DNA of 9,906 nt from Pseudomonadota bacterium (GTDB lineage Bacteria; Desulfobacterota; Desulfobacteria; Desulfobacterales; Desulfobacteraceae), in NCBI GenBank assembly GCA_018812385.1, contig JAHJDU010000159.1:1-9906 (forward strand). Direction: 5' to 3'. The notes below the pieces were generated by a model, which saw nothing but the letters and a program-made list of their open reading frames with translations, had not been told where the DNA came from and searched no databases. How positions within the stretch are numbered: position 1 is the first letter of the stretch; each line of letters starts with the position of its first letter. This document shows positions 1 through 7,099 of the stretch, in pieces. A program made the position numbers and the translations under genes.

Positions 1-927
1 CTATTTAAGGCCCAAAAAGCCGCCCAAAGCGACTATCCCATACTTATAAACGGGGAAAGTGGCACGGGCAAAGAAATACTGGCAAGCACGATTCACAATG
101 CCAGCCGCCGCAGGAGTAAAAAATTTGTGGACATCAACTGCGCGGCTATTCCGGACCAGCTCATCGACAGTGAATTGTTCGGCTATGAAAAAGGGGCATT
201 TACAGGGGCATTGCCTGGCGGGCGCCATGGCCTCTTTGTGGAAGCAAATCATGGGACACTTTTTCTGGATGAAATTGCGGACGCATCTTTGCCTACCCAG
301 GCTAAACTTTTGAGAGTATTGAACGAAGGGTATTTCAAACGGGTTGGCAGTATGAAAAATATTGAAGTTGATGTCCGGATTATTTCTGCAACAAATAAGG
401 ATCTTTTACAAATGATAGAAGAAAATCATTTCCGTCAGGACTTGATTTATCGATTGAACACGATTACGATCAACCTGCCTTCATTGCGGGAACGCCCAGG
501 GGACATCCCTTTGCTAGCCAATTTTTTTCTGGGATTACATTCTAAAAGAGGGGAGCAAAACTTAGAATTCTCTGGCAATTGCCTTGAAGGACTTAAATCT
601 TATCATTGGCCCGGAAATGTTCGCGAATTGAAAGGCGTGATAGACTATATGGTAACCATGGCATCGGGGACGGTGATAACCCCGAACCATTTTCCTGATT
701 TCCTCCTGCCTCAAAAAGATGCTGTCCATGAAAAGACTGGACCCCGGTATTTTCATTTCAAGGATGAAAATGATTCCGATCTGCTCTCCAAAGCAGTTCA
801 ATGTGCGGAAAAACAAATTATCAAGGATGTATTGCAGCATGCAAAAAATAAATCCAAGGCCATTAAAATCCTTGGGACCAGCCGGAGAACATTTTACTCA
901 AAACTGAAACTATACAATATGGAGTAA
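1..927 (+). CDS. Sigma-54 enhancer-binding transcriptional activator (5'-truncated by window edge)
   Basis: The frame is open from base 1 and ends at TAA 925-927, giving 308 visible residues; the N-terminal sensory domain lies outside the window. The visible part is an AAA+ sigma-54 interaction domain followed by a Fis-type helix-turn-helix. Seen in order: Walker A GESGTGKE (about residues 19-26), the sigma-54-contacting loop GAFTGA, Walker B GTLFLDEIAD, the sensor region with SATNKDL, the arginine-finger segment FRQDLIYRLN, LPSLRERPGDIPLL and WPGNVRELKG. The last 40 residues (EKQIIKDVLQ through SRRTFYSKLKLY) form the DNA-binding HTH. Such proteins hydrolyse ATP to open sigma-54 promoters from upstream sites. 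Two sigma-54 promoters lie downstream (992 and 2318), so the neighbouring lyase, methyltransferase and TRAP genes are its probable targets. That link is inferred from position. The signal it senses cannot be read here. Confidence 0.95.
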   Translation, partial: LFKAQKAAQSDYPILINGESGTGKEILASTIHNASRRRSKKFVDINCAAIPDQLIDSELFGYEKGAFTGALPGGRHGLFVEANHGTLFLDEIADASLPTQAKLLRVLNEGYFKRVGSMKNIEVDVRIISATNKDLLQMIEENHFRQDLIYRLNTITINLPSLRERPGDIPLLANFFLGLHSKRGEQNLEFSGNCLEGLKSYHWPGNVRELKGVIDYMVTMASGTVITPNHFPDFLLPQKDAVHEKTGPRYFHFKDENDSDLLSKAVQCAEKQIIKDVLQHAKNKSKAIKILGTSRRTFYSKLKLYNME

Positions 928-991
928 CCGCTTACCTCATCAAATTTAAGGACTGGTTCGGAAGGAAAAAAGAATAAAAAATATTGAGGGG

Positions 992-1008
992 TAGGCACGA
1001 TTTATGCT
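992..1008 (+). promoter_or_regulatory. Sigma-54 (-24/-12) promoter P1 before the lyase-like gene
   Basis: TAGGCACGATTTATGCT matches the consensus TGGCACG-N4-TTGCW closely. The invariant GG (994-995) and GC (1006-1007) are separated by exactly 10 nt. Transcription would start near 1018-1019, leaving a leader of about 90 nt before the TTG start at 1110. The gene immediately upstream encodes a sigma-54 activator, which supports the call. Confidence 0.8.
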
Positions 1009-1109
1009 AATAATACGAAGTATTAAAGATAGAAAATTATATAAGAAGGGACGTCAAAATATATATAGACAAAATTCTAATAAAAATTTAATTTCAACGG
1101 AGTTATAAT

Positions 1110-2057
1110 TTGAAATCAATTGCAGAAGTTACAATTGTCGATACCAGTCCCAGGGACGGACCTGTCGGGTTGCCCAAAATACGTACTCACGAAAAAGTCG
1201 CTCTTGTAAACAGCCTTATGGAAAGCGGTGTGACTAAGATTGACTGTGTCGGTTTTACTCATCCCCGTATCAGGCCTGAATATGCAGATGCTGAAAAGGT
1301 TGTCAATTCCATCGACAAAAGGCCCGGGGTTACCCTTATCGGAATGACGCCCAATGAAATTGCCTGCCGCCGGGCATTAAACACCAATGTTGATGAAATC
1401 GGGGTTATGATTGCCGGAAGCGAATCGTTTAACATGGCCCTTTTGGGTATGACTATTAAAAAAACGCTTTTCAAAACCATTCCGGCCATCATCCAGGCCT
1501 GTAAGGAAAGAGAGAAGACCGTCAGAGCATTTCTAACTTCTGCATTTTGGTGTCAATATGAAGGAAGAATTGCAATAAATAATCTTGTGGAGCTTGTCAG
1601 CAAGCTTTCCTTTTTGGGAGTTAATGAAATTTCTCTTATATATACACCTGGAAGGGTCAATCCCAAACAGGTTAAGGAGACTGTTTTTGCATTGCAGGAA
1701 CTTAAGCTTGAGACAAATCTTTCGGTTCATTTTCATAACACCATGGGGTTGGGATTAGTAAACTGTCTTGCCGCCTATGAAGCAGGTATCCGTACTTTCG
1801 ATACAGCCATAAGCGGATTAAGCGGCACGCCTTACGGGGCACCTGCCATGGAAATCGGTGCCTGGAATGTGCCGACAGAGGACCTGGTTTATATGTTCGA
1901 CCAAATTGGAGTGAATACCGGTATCGACATTGATGCAATTGCAGAAACGGCCAAATTGGCACAAAAGATTGCCGGTCGTGAATTGTCAGGACATCTGCTT
2001 AAAGCAAGGAAGGCATTTGTGCCCTCCAATTTCCCCGATGCTTTAGCCCTAAACTGA
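1110..2057 (+). CDS. HMG-CoA lyase-like DRE-TIM metallolyase with altered active site
   Basis: A 315-residue TIM-barrel lyase of the HMG-CoA lyase family, which is a usual length for the family. The start is TTG 1110, chosen because ACGGAG (1097-1102) sits 7 nt upstream and the N-terminal strand SIAEVTIVDTSPRDG begins directly after it. Metal and catalytic residues of the family that remain: Arg15-Asp16 in SPRDG, His207 and His209 in HFHNTMG, and Asn253 in the GAWNVPTEDLVYMF block. Differences: the signature GLGGCP, whose Cys is the mobile catalytic residue of HMG-CoA lyases, reads GLSGTP with Thr240. The conserved GDT of strand 7 (SLGDTIG in classic enzymes) reads SLIYTPG. The LQNE after PRDG is lost. 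It therefore probably cleaves or condenses another acyl or keto substrate, not HMG-CoA itself. It is the first gene after promoter P1 and likely works with the downstream MttB and TRAP genes. Family call firm; substrate unknown. Confidence 0.9.
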   Translation: MKSIAEVTIVDTSPRDGPVGLPKIRTHEKVALVNSLMESGVTKIDCVGFTHPRIRPEYADAEKVVNSIDKRPGVTLIGMTPNEIACRRALNTNVDEIGVMIAGSESFNMALLGMTIKKTLFKTIPAIIQACKEREKTVRAFLTSAFWCQYEGRIAINNLVELVSKLSFLGVNEISLIYTPGRVNPKQVKETVFALQELKLETNLSVHFHNTMGLGLVNCLAAYEAGIRTFDTAISGLSGTPYGAPAMEIGAWNVPTEDLVYMFDQIGVNTGIDIDAIAETAKLAQKIAGRELSGHLLKARKAFVPSNFPDALALN

Positions 2058-2454
2058 CCTAAATTGAATTGATCGGCAGCATGATCCAGGATATTTCTTT
2101 AAAATTGGCGATCTGCGATGGAAGCTTAAAAAAATATTTTAATAATCTTGGCTTCTGATTATTCTTTTGAATTCTATTTCTTAAGTTTTGTTTAATAATT
2201 AGACTAAAATTAAATATAATATTAAAAGCTGTTTACTATATATACAATTTTCAATACCGGGCCTTGGCGAAAAAGGAAAAGCCCTACATCTTACAGCAGC
2301 TTTAATCTCCAAAGATATTGGCATCAGAATTGCATATATTTAGTTCTGGCGGTTAGAATTAATTTCTCCGAAACAATACAAACAGCGTTAAACCGAATTT
2401 ATATGAATATGTTTTATCGTTGGACTAAAATATAAACAAACAGGAGATGACATT
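2058..2454. other. Long AT-rich intergenic region between the lyase-like gene and mttB
   Basis: No supported gene lies in these 397 bases. Contents seen: a possible weak hairpin at about 2121-2155 (GAAGC/GCTTC outer arms with an inner TTAAAA/TTTTAA) that might end the lyase transcript; a GGGC/GCCC inverted repeat at 2259-2284; and sigma-54 promoter P2 at 2318-2334. A stop-free stretch ending at about 2304 has no start codon with a ribosome binding site and is not called as a gene. Confidence 0.6.
2318..2334 (+). promoter_or_regulatory. Sigma-54 (-24/-12) promoter P2 before mttB
   Basis: TTGGCATCAGAATTGCA fits the sigma-54 consensus with GG at 2320-2321 and GC at 2332-2333, exactly 10 nt apart, and a perfect TTGCA -12 element. 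Transcription would begin near 2344-2345, about 110 nt before the mttB start. A second independent sigma-54 promoter in the same cluster makes control by the upstream activator more likely. Confidence 0.85.
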
Positions 2455-3897
2455 ATGGGTATAAAACCATTGGGAGGAAGAACCCTTAAAGTTCTAAGCA
2501 AAAAGGATATTCAGATGGTGGATGAGACAGCCATGGAAATTCTGAAAGATCCAGGCCTTAAGGTTCAGCATGAGGAAGCATTGAATATATTTCAGCAGGC
2601 CGGTGCGGACGTGGACTTTAAAAAACAGATGGTTCAGATCCCTAGGTTTCTTGTGGAAAAAGCCCTGAATAGTGCCCCCCGTTTTATGACGGTGTGCGGA
2701 AGAGAGCCCAAATATGATCTTCAATCTTACAATGGAGTTCATTTCAGCGGTGGACACGGCGCCACTTTTATCATGGATATTGAGACTGGAAAAAGAAGAC
2801 CTGCTGTAAAAAAGGATCTGGAAAACAATGTTTTAATCCATGATGCCCTTGAGAACTCCCATATGATTTACCCTGAAATTTATCCCGGGGATGTTCCTGA
2901 AAAATCACTGGACCGGCATATATCCCAGGCGCTGCTAAGCAACACGCTGAAGCCTGTTATTGCAACCGCCTATGATGGCGCCGGCGCAAGGGATCTTATT
3001 CAGATGGGAATCGCCATTGCCGGAAGCAAGGAAGCGCTAAAGGCAAGACCTATGTTCACCTGCAGCTTCGGCATGATAAGTCCTTTTGTATTTGAACCTG
3101 CTCGAATTGATACTTTGATGGAAATGTGCCGGTGTGACATTCCTTTCCAGATCTATACAATACCCGGTGCAGGCACATCAGGTCCGGTGACCCTTGCCGG
3201 CACCCTGGCACTTTCAGTGGCAGAGCTTTTATCAGGGCTTGTATTGACTCAGCTCGTCAACCCGGGTGCACCTGTCAGGCTGATGGGGTATGCCGGGTCT
3301 TCGGATATGAGGTCCGGTGATTTTACATTTGCCTCACCGGAAACAGCATTAATGGCCAGTGCCCTTGCCCAGATGCTTCAAGGATACGGTGTTCCCCATG
3401 CAGTCCATGGATCCACAACACGGTCCAATGCTTTGGATGCCCAGGTGGGATATGAGACCGGAATGTTAAATCTGTTTTCTGCATTGTCCGGTACCGACAT
3501 TGTTATCGAAGCGACCTCCTCAGCCCTTGAAAACACGGAAACCTCATATCCGGAACAGGCAATTATCGGTAATGAAATATGCAGTTTTATCAACCGGTTG
3601 TTAAAGGGTATCGAGGTAAACAAGGAGACCCTGGCCCTTGATGTTATCAGACAGGTAGGTGCAGGCGGAGAATTCCTCACGCATCCCCATACCATGAAAC
3701 ATTTCAAGGGTGAACAATGGGATGCGACTCTGGGAACTAGGATAAGAAGAGAAGCATGGGAGCAAGAAGGATCCAAGGATATTCAGGCAAAGGCAAAGGA
3801 CAGGTTAAAGCAAATTCTGGCAACACACAAGCCAAAGCCTCTTGAACCGGATGTCCAAAGAAAAATCCAGGAAATCGTAGAAAATGCGGATGGTTAA
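2455..3897 (+). CDS. mttB: MttB-family corrinoid-dependent methyltransferase (non-pyrrolysine)
   Basis: A 480-residue cytoplasmic protein of the trimethylamine:corrinoid methyltransferase superfamily, full length for the family. ATG 2455 follows GGAG in CAGGAGATGACATT at 8-nt spacing. Family blocks seen: HFSGGHGATFIMD (97-109), the SGPVTLAGTLALSVAELLSG barrel segment (242-261), DAQVGYETGMLNLFSALSG (328-346), SYPEQAIIGNEI (364-375), and the C-terminal FLTHPHTMKHF / LGTRIRREAWE (407-436). There is no in-frame TAG, so it lacks the pyrrolysine of archaeal MttB. Characterised non-Pyl members (MtgB, MtpB, MtcB types) move a methyl group from glycine betaine, proline betaine or carnitine to a corrinoid protein. 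The substrate here cannot be read from sequence. No corrinoid protein gene is adjacent, so the partner must be elsewhere. It has its own sigma-54 promoter and is followed by a TRAP transporter that probably imports the substrate. Confidence 0.93.
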   Translation: MGIKPLGGRTLKVLSKKDIQMVDETAMEILKDPGLKVQHEEALNIFQQAGADVDFKKQMVQIPRFLVEKALNSAPRFMTVCGREPKYDLQSYNGVHFSGGHGATFIMDIETGKRRPAVKKDLENNVLIHDALENSHMIYPEIYPGDVPEKSLDRHISQALLSNTLKPVIATAYDGAGARDLIQMGIAIAGSKEALKARPMFTCSFGMISPFVFEPARIDTLMEMCRCDIPFQIYTIPGAGTSGPVTLAGTLALSVAELLSGLVLTQLVNPGAPVRLMGYAGSSDMRSGDFTFASPETALMASALAQMLQGYGVPHAVHGSTTRSNALDAQVGYETGMLNLFSALSGTDIVIEATSSALENTETSYPEQAIIGNEICSFINRLLKGIEVNKETLALDVIRQVGAGGEFLTHPHTMKHFKGEQWDATLGTRIRREAWEQEGSKDIQAKAKDRLKQILATHKPKPLEPDVQRKIQEIVENADG

Positions 3898-3921
3898 TCC
3901 AAACTAAGAAATGGAATGGAG

Positions 3922-3946
3922 AACAGCTGTTTTAATCTGTTTTTTT
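3922..3946 (+). terminator. Weak hairpin plus T-run after mttB (possible attenuator)
   Basis: AACAG (3922-3926) can pair with CTGTT (3937-3941) over a 10-nt loop and is followed by a run of seven T. The stem is short and AT-rich, so at best it would partly reduce read-through into dctP. Confidence 0.3.
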
Positions 3947-4017
3947 ATATTTTTTGTAATACTTTAGAGTCAGGGGGAAGTTCAAACATAATCAATATTA
4001 ATTAAAGGGAGCTTAAA

Positions 4018-5058
4018 ATGAAGAAATTTTGTACAATTGCTTTATTGTTTTCCGTAATGGTTGTCTTCTTAACTACAGGATTTAACACTGTTGAGGCCAG
4101 TGACAAAGACAAGGTATACAAATGGGATATGACATATCCGCTTTACCGAGGGACCTGGGATTGGAAGATCCTTGAAAAGTGGTGTGCTGATCTTAAGACA
4201 GCAAGCGGGGGAAGGCTTGTCATCACCCCCATGGCCGGCGGGGAAATCATGCCGGTAATGGAAACATTTGATGCTGTTTCCACAGGAACGCTGAAGATAG
4301 ATTTCAGCTATGGTCCATATTGGATAGGCAAGCTGCCCATGGCGATTTATGCCAGCGGCCTGCCGCCTTTCACCTTACCGACCCTGGAGAATTTCAAGGT
4401 CCTTTATCATGAGCTGGGACTTAAAGATATTGTTCGAAAGGCTTATGCAAAGCATAATATTTTCTACGTCGGTGCTGTTCCTTCAAATAACGCAGTCCTG
4501 TTAAGCAAGTTCCCCCTTAACAGCGCTGCAGACTTCAAGGGCAAGAAACTGAGAGCTACAGGCGTTTATGCCGAGGTGGCAACAGAGGCGGGTGCGTCTG
4601 CCGTTTATTTCCCCTGGGGAGAGATTTACGGATCATTGGAAAAAGGTGTGATTGATGGCGTTATTGCCGGGCCTTTAAGCAGCCAGGCTGACTCCGGGTT
4701 TCATGAACCCACAAAGTATCTTTTGGAAACTCCTATAACTCCGGTGGATGCCTGGAGCCTGCATGTGAACATGGATGCCTGGAAATCCCTACCCGAAGAT
4801 CTGCAGCAGCTTCTCATCCAAAGTACTTCCTATGCCTCAGACATATTCACAGGCTCCTATTTTGTGCATGATGTCCAGTACCGGGAACAGCTCGCTAAAA
4901 AAGGTTTCACCTTTACAAAGTTGTCTGAAGCAGATCAACTGGTAATGAGAAAACACTCATTGGCCGTTCTTGACAAGTATTCTGCAAAAGACCCTGATTT
5001 TGCAGAAGCTACAAAAATACTCAAAAAATACATGGCCGACCTTGGACTTTTAGATTAG
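4018..5058 (+). CDS. dctP: TRAP transporter periplasmic substrate-binding protein (DctP/TakP-like)
   Basis: A 346-residue extracytoplasmic solute receptor. ATG 4018 is preceded by AAAGGGAGC at good spacing. Residues 1-27 form a Sec signal peptide: KK, a hydrophobic core of about 15 residues, and a likely cut at VEA|SDK. The mature protein has the DctP-family core GKKLRATG, with Arg179 as the conserved carboxylate-binding arginine, then GASAVYFPWGEIYGSLEKG and VIDGVIAGP. SYGPYWIGKLP and the GEIY block resemble the TakP (2-oxo acid) branch more than sialic-acid or C4-dicarboxylate receptors. It would capture a small carboxylated solute in the periplasm and hand it to DctQM. It lies downstream of mttB, after a 120-nt spacer with no obvious promoter, so it is probably cotranscribed. 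The ligand is not determined by sequence alone. Confidence 0.93.
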   Translation: MKKFCTIALLFSVMVVFLTTGFNTVEASDKDKVYKWDMTYPLYRGTWDWKILEKWCADLKTASGGRLVITPMAGGEIMPVMETFDAVSTGTLKIDFSYGPYWIGKLPMAIYASGLPPFTLPTLENFKVLYHELGLKDIVRKAYAKHNIFYVGAVPSNNAVLLSKFPLNSAADFKGKKLRATGVYAEVATEAGASAVYFPWGEIYGSLEKGVIDGVIAGPLSSQADSGFHEPTKYLLETPITPVDAWSLHVNMDAWKSLPEDLQQLLIQSTSYASDIFTGSYFVHDVQYREQLAKKGFTFTKLSEADQLVMRKHSLAVLDKYSAKDPDFAEATKILKKYMADLGLLD

Positions 5059-5098
5059 TTCTTTTATTTAAACAGGTTATACTTGTTTCATAACAATC

Positions 5099-5139
5099 CG
5101 GACCCAGGGCAGGGACAGCGCGTTCCTGTCCTGGATCCG
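5099..5139 (+). other. Strong mRNA hairpin between dctP and dctQ
   Basis: Arms 5099-5113 and 5125-5139 pair over 15 positions with one C/A mismatch and one G-T wobble, around an 11-nt loop. An alternative inner stem pairs GGACAG with CTGTCC. The sequence after it is A-rich, not T-rich, so it does not look like an intrinsic terminator in either direction. Such hairpins between receptor and permease genes often stabilise the upstream message and allow more DctP than DctQM; that role is inferred. Confidence 0.6.
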
Positions 5140-5162
5140 ATCTTAAAAAAATAAAAAAGCAG

Positions 5163-5678
5163 ATGGGAATAATGAAACGCTTGTTTAAAATCATTGATGG
5201 CATCAGTAAGTGGTCGGGGGTAATCTTTGCTTACCTTTTATGGCCAGGTGTGGCGGTACTGGTATATGAAATCGTGGCAAGACATTTTTTTGATGCCCCT
5301 ACCATTTGGGCCCACGGGACAACTCAGCGTATCTTTGCAATTTATTATTTTATATGCGGGGCATATGTCAGCCTTAACAGGGACCATATCTCCATGGACT
5401 TGATTTACACTCGCTTTTCCATGCGGACACAGGCAGTGCTGGATATTATCGGGTTTGTGTTTTTCTTTTTTTTCTGCGGCGCATTGTTATGGTACGGGTC
5501 CCGTTATGCCTGGTCGTCCATGATGCGGCTGGAACCGTGCAATACACCGTTTCGTGCTCCCCTTTATCCAATTAAAATGATGATTCCCATAGGAGCTTTA
5601 TTGATCATACTCCAGGAACTGGCGAATTTATGGCGCAGTTTTTACATCGTTATTACAGGGAAAAAGTATGAGTATTGA
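5163..5678 (+). CDS. dctQ: TRAP transporter small permease subunit
   Basis: A 171-residue inner-membrane protein with four likely transmembrane segments: about residues 17-39, 56-72, 92-112 and 136-157. The family segment YEIVARHFFDAPTIWAHGTTQRIF follows the first helix, as in DctQ proteins. It partners the large permease DctM. Two starts are possible, ATG 5163 and ATG 5172; neither has a strong ribosome binding site, and the second loses only three residues. The stop codon overlaps the dctM start by 11 nt, the usual translational coupling of dctQ and dctM. Confidence 0.9.
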   Translation: MGIMKRLFKIIDGISKWSGVIFAYLLWPGVAVLVYEIVARHFFDAPTIWAHGTTQRIFAIYYFICGAYVSLNRDHISMDLIYTRFSMRTQAVLDIIGFVFFFFFCGALLWYGSRYAWSSMMRLEPCNTPFRAPLYPIKMMIPIGALLIILQELANLWRSFYIVITGKKYEY

Positions 5679-6984
5679 ATTAGTAACTTTGATAATGTTT
5701 GGTGGTCTGATTGTTTGTCTGCTATTGGGAGTACCCCTTGCCTGGAGCCTAGGGGGTGTTTCGGTCCTGGTTTCTTTTGTCCTGTGGGGGCCCGGCAGTT
5801 TGATGATGGTCGTTTACAACACATTCGGCTGCATGTGGAGCATTGTGCTTGTGGCGATCCCGCTTTTTATGGCCATGGGACTTTTGATGGAGAAGTCCGG
5901 TATTGCCGAAGCCCTTTTTGAGACCATACACCGTTGGTCGGGTTCATTAAGAGGCGGCATTGCCATGGGGGTGGTTGTTATCTGTGTGCTTTTTGCAGCA
6001 ATGACAGGTGTAAGTGCTGCTGCAACACTGACCATGGGAGTCGTAGCCCTTCCGGCCATGCTCAAACGGGGCTATGACAAGGGAATTGCACTGGGATCCA
6101 TAGCCGGCCCAGGGACCCTTGGGATATTGATCCCGCCCAGTATTATCAGTATTTTGCTGGCCATGGTAGGTAATATCTCCGTGGGCAAGTTATTCATGGC
6201 CGGGATCGGACCCGGGATCCTTCTTGCCGGTCTTTTTATCGCCTATATCGGTATAAGGGGATGGATAAACCCCAACTTATGCCCGGCCCACCCTGAGAAA
6301 TTTACCCTTAAGGAGAAACTTGCGTCTCTTAAAATGGTCATCCTTCCTTTGTTGATTGTAATGTCGGTTCTTGGATCAATTTTTTTCGGCATTGCAACGC
6401 CCACCGAAGCAGGTGCGCTTGGTGTGGTGGCGGTTCTAATTTCTGTTGCAATTCATAAACGCTTTAACTGGAAACTGATAAAAGAAGTCACTGTGGAGAC
6501 TTTCAGGATTACCGGTCTGACCATGTGGATTTTTTACGGGGCCATGTTTTTCAGTGCGGTATATGCAAGGGCCGGAGGGGCGGTCTTCCTGGGTGATCTG
6601 GTGATGGGAGCGGGGATGAACCGCTGGCTTGTCCTTCTTTCAATGATGGGCTTGTCCTTTTTAATGGGAATGTTTGTTGATCCTTTTGCAATCATTTTTA
6701 TTCTTGCCCCCATCTGTTTTCCCATTGTCAAGAGTCTTGGATTTGATCCTGTATGGTTTTGAATCCTTTTCGTAATCAATATGCAAATGGGGTATGTTAC
6801 GCCACCTTTCGGATATCAGCTATTTTATCTCAAATCCGTTGCACCGCCGGAAATATCCACTGCTGATATTTACAAGTCTGTTCTGCCGTTTATTGGGATT
6901 CTCGTTGTCGGCATGGGCCTGCTCATGTTGTTTCCCCAGATTGCACTGTGGCTTCCCGAGTTAATGATGAAACTGGCAGATTAA
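5668..6984 (+). pseudogene. dctM: TRAP transporter large permease DctM, interrupted by in-frame TGA
   Basis: ATG 5668 (after CAGGGA) opens a multi-spanning permease. It has the DctM signatures GTLGILIPPSI and TPTEAGALG, and the late VDPFAIIFILAPI segment. Translation meets TGA at 6760-6762 after 364 residues, directly after FDPVWF. The same frame continues without any shift as ILFVIN then MQMGYVTPPFGYQLFYLK, to TAA 6982-6984. With the TGA read as an amino acid the protein would be 438 residues, normal for DctM. In homologues this position is a nearly invariant glycine (WFGILxVxN), so one G-to-T change in a GGA codon explains the stop. The truncated product would lack the second PPxG motif and the last helices. 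Either the gene is newly inactivated, the read contains an error, or the TGA is recoded. An internal ATG at 6781 has no convincing ribosome binding site. Confidence 0.88.
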
Positions 6985-7050
6985 AGTTGCACAAGTAATA
7001 TTTTAATCGCAATGTATTTATGATTTTGCACTTTTAAATAGTGAGTAAAT

Positions 7051-7088
7051 TTCTTATACTATAAAATTATAATTTTTCAGTATAAGAA
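7051..7088 (+). repeat. 38-bp AT-rich palindrome overlapping the response regulator promoter/RBS region
   Basis: Two 19-nt halves (7051-7069 and 7070-7088) are complementary at 17 of 19 positions. The outer arms TTCTTATACT and AGTATAAGAA match perfectly, and so does the central AAAATTATAATTTT. A perfect -10-like TATAAT lies at its centre (7068-7073), without a good -35 element. The right arm ends one base before GGAG of the ribosome binding site. It could be an operator over the promoter or an RNA hairpin masking the ribosome binding site. Confidence 0.75.
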
Positions 7089-7099
7089 GGAGATACCCA

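Noticed and set aside
2200..2304. Stop-free stretch ending ...ALAKKEKPYILQQL before P2
   Set aside because: No start codon with a ribosome binding site, very AT-rich upstream part, and no recognisable family; most likely chance.
5099..5139. Intrinsic terminator between dctP and dctQ
   Set aside because: The strong stem is followed by A-rich sequence on the + strand, and no A-run precedes it to serve the minus strand.
6760..6762. TGA read as glycine by an alternative genetic code
   Set aside because: TGA serves as the normal stop of the lyase-like gene (2055) and the response regulator (7595), so a genome-wide code change does not fit.
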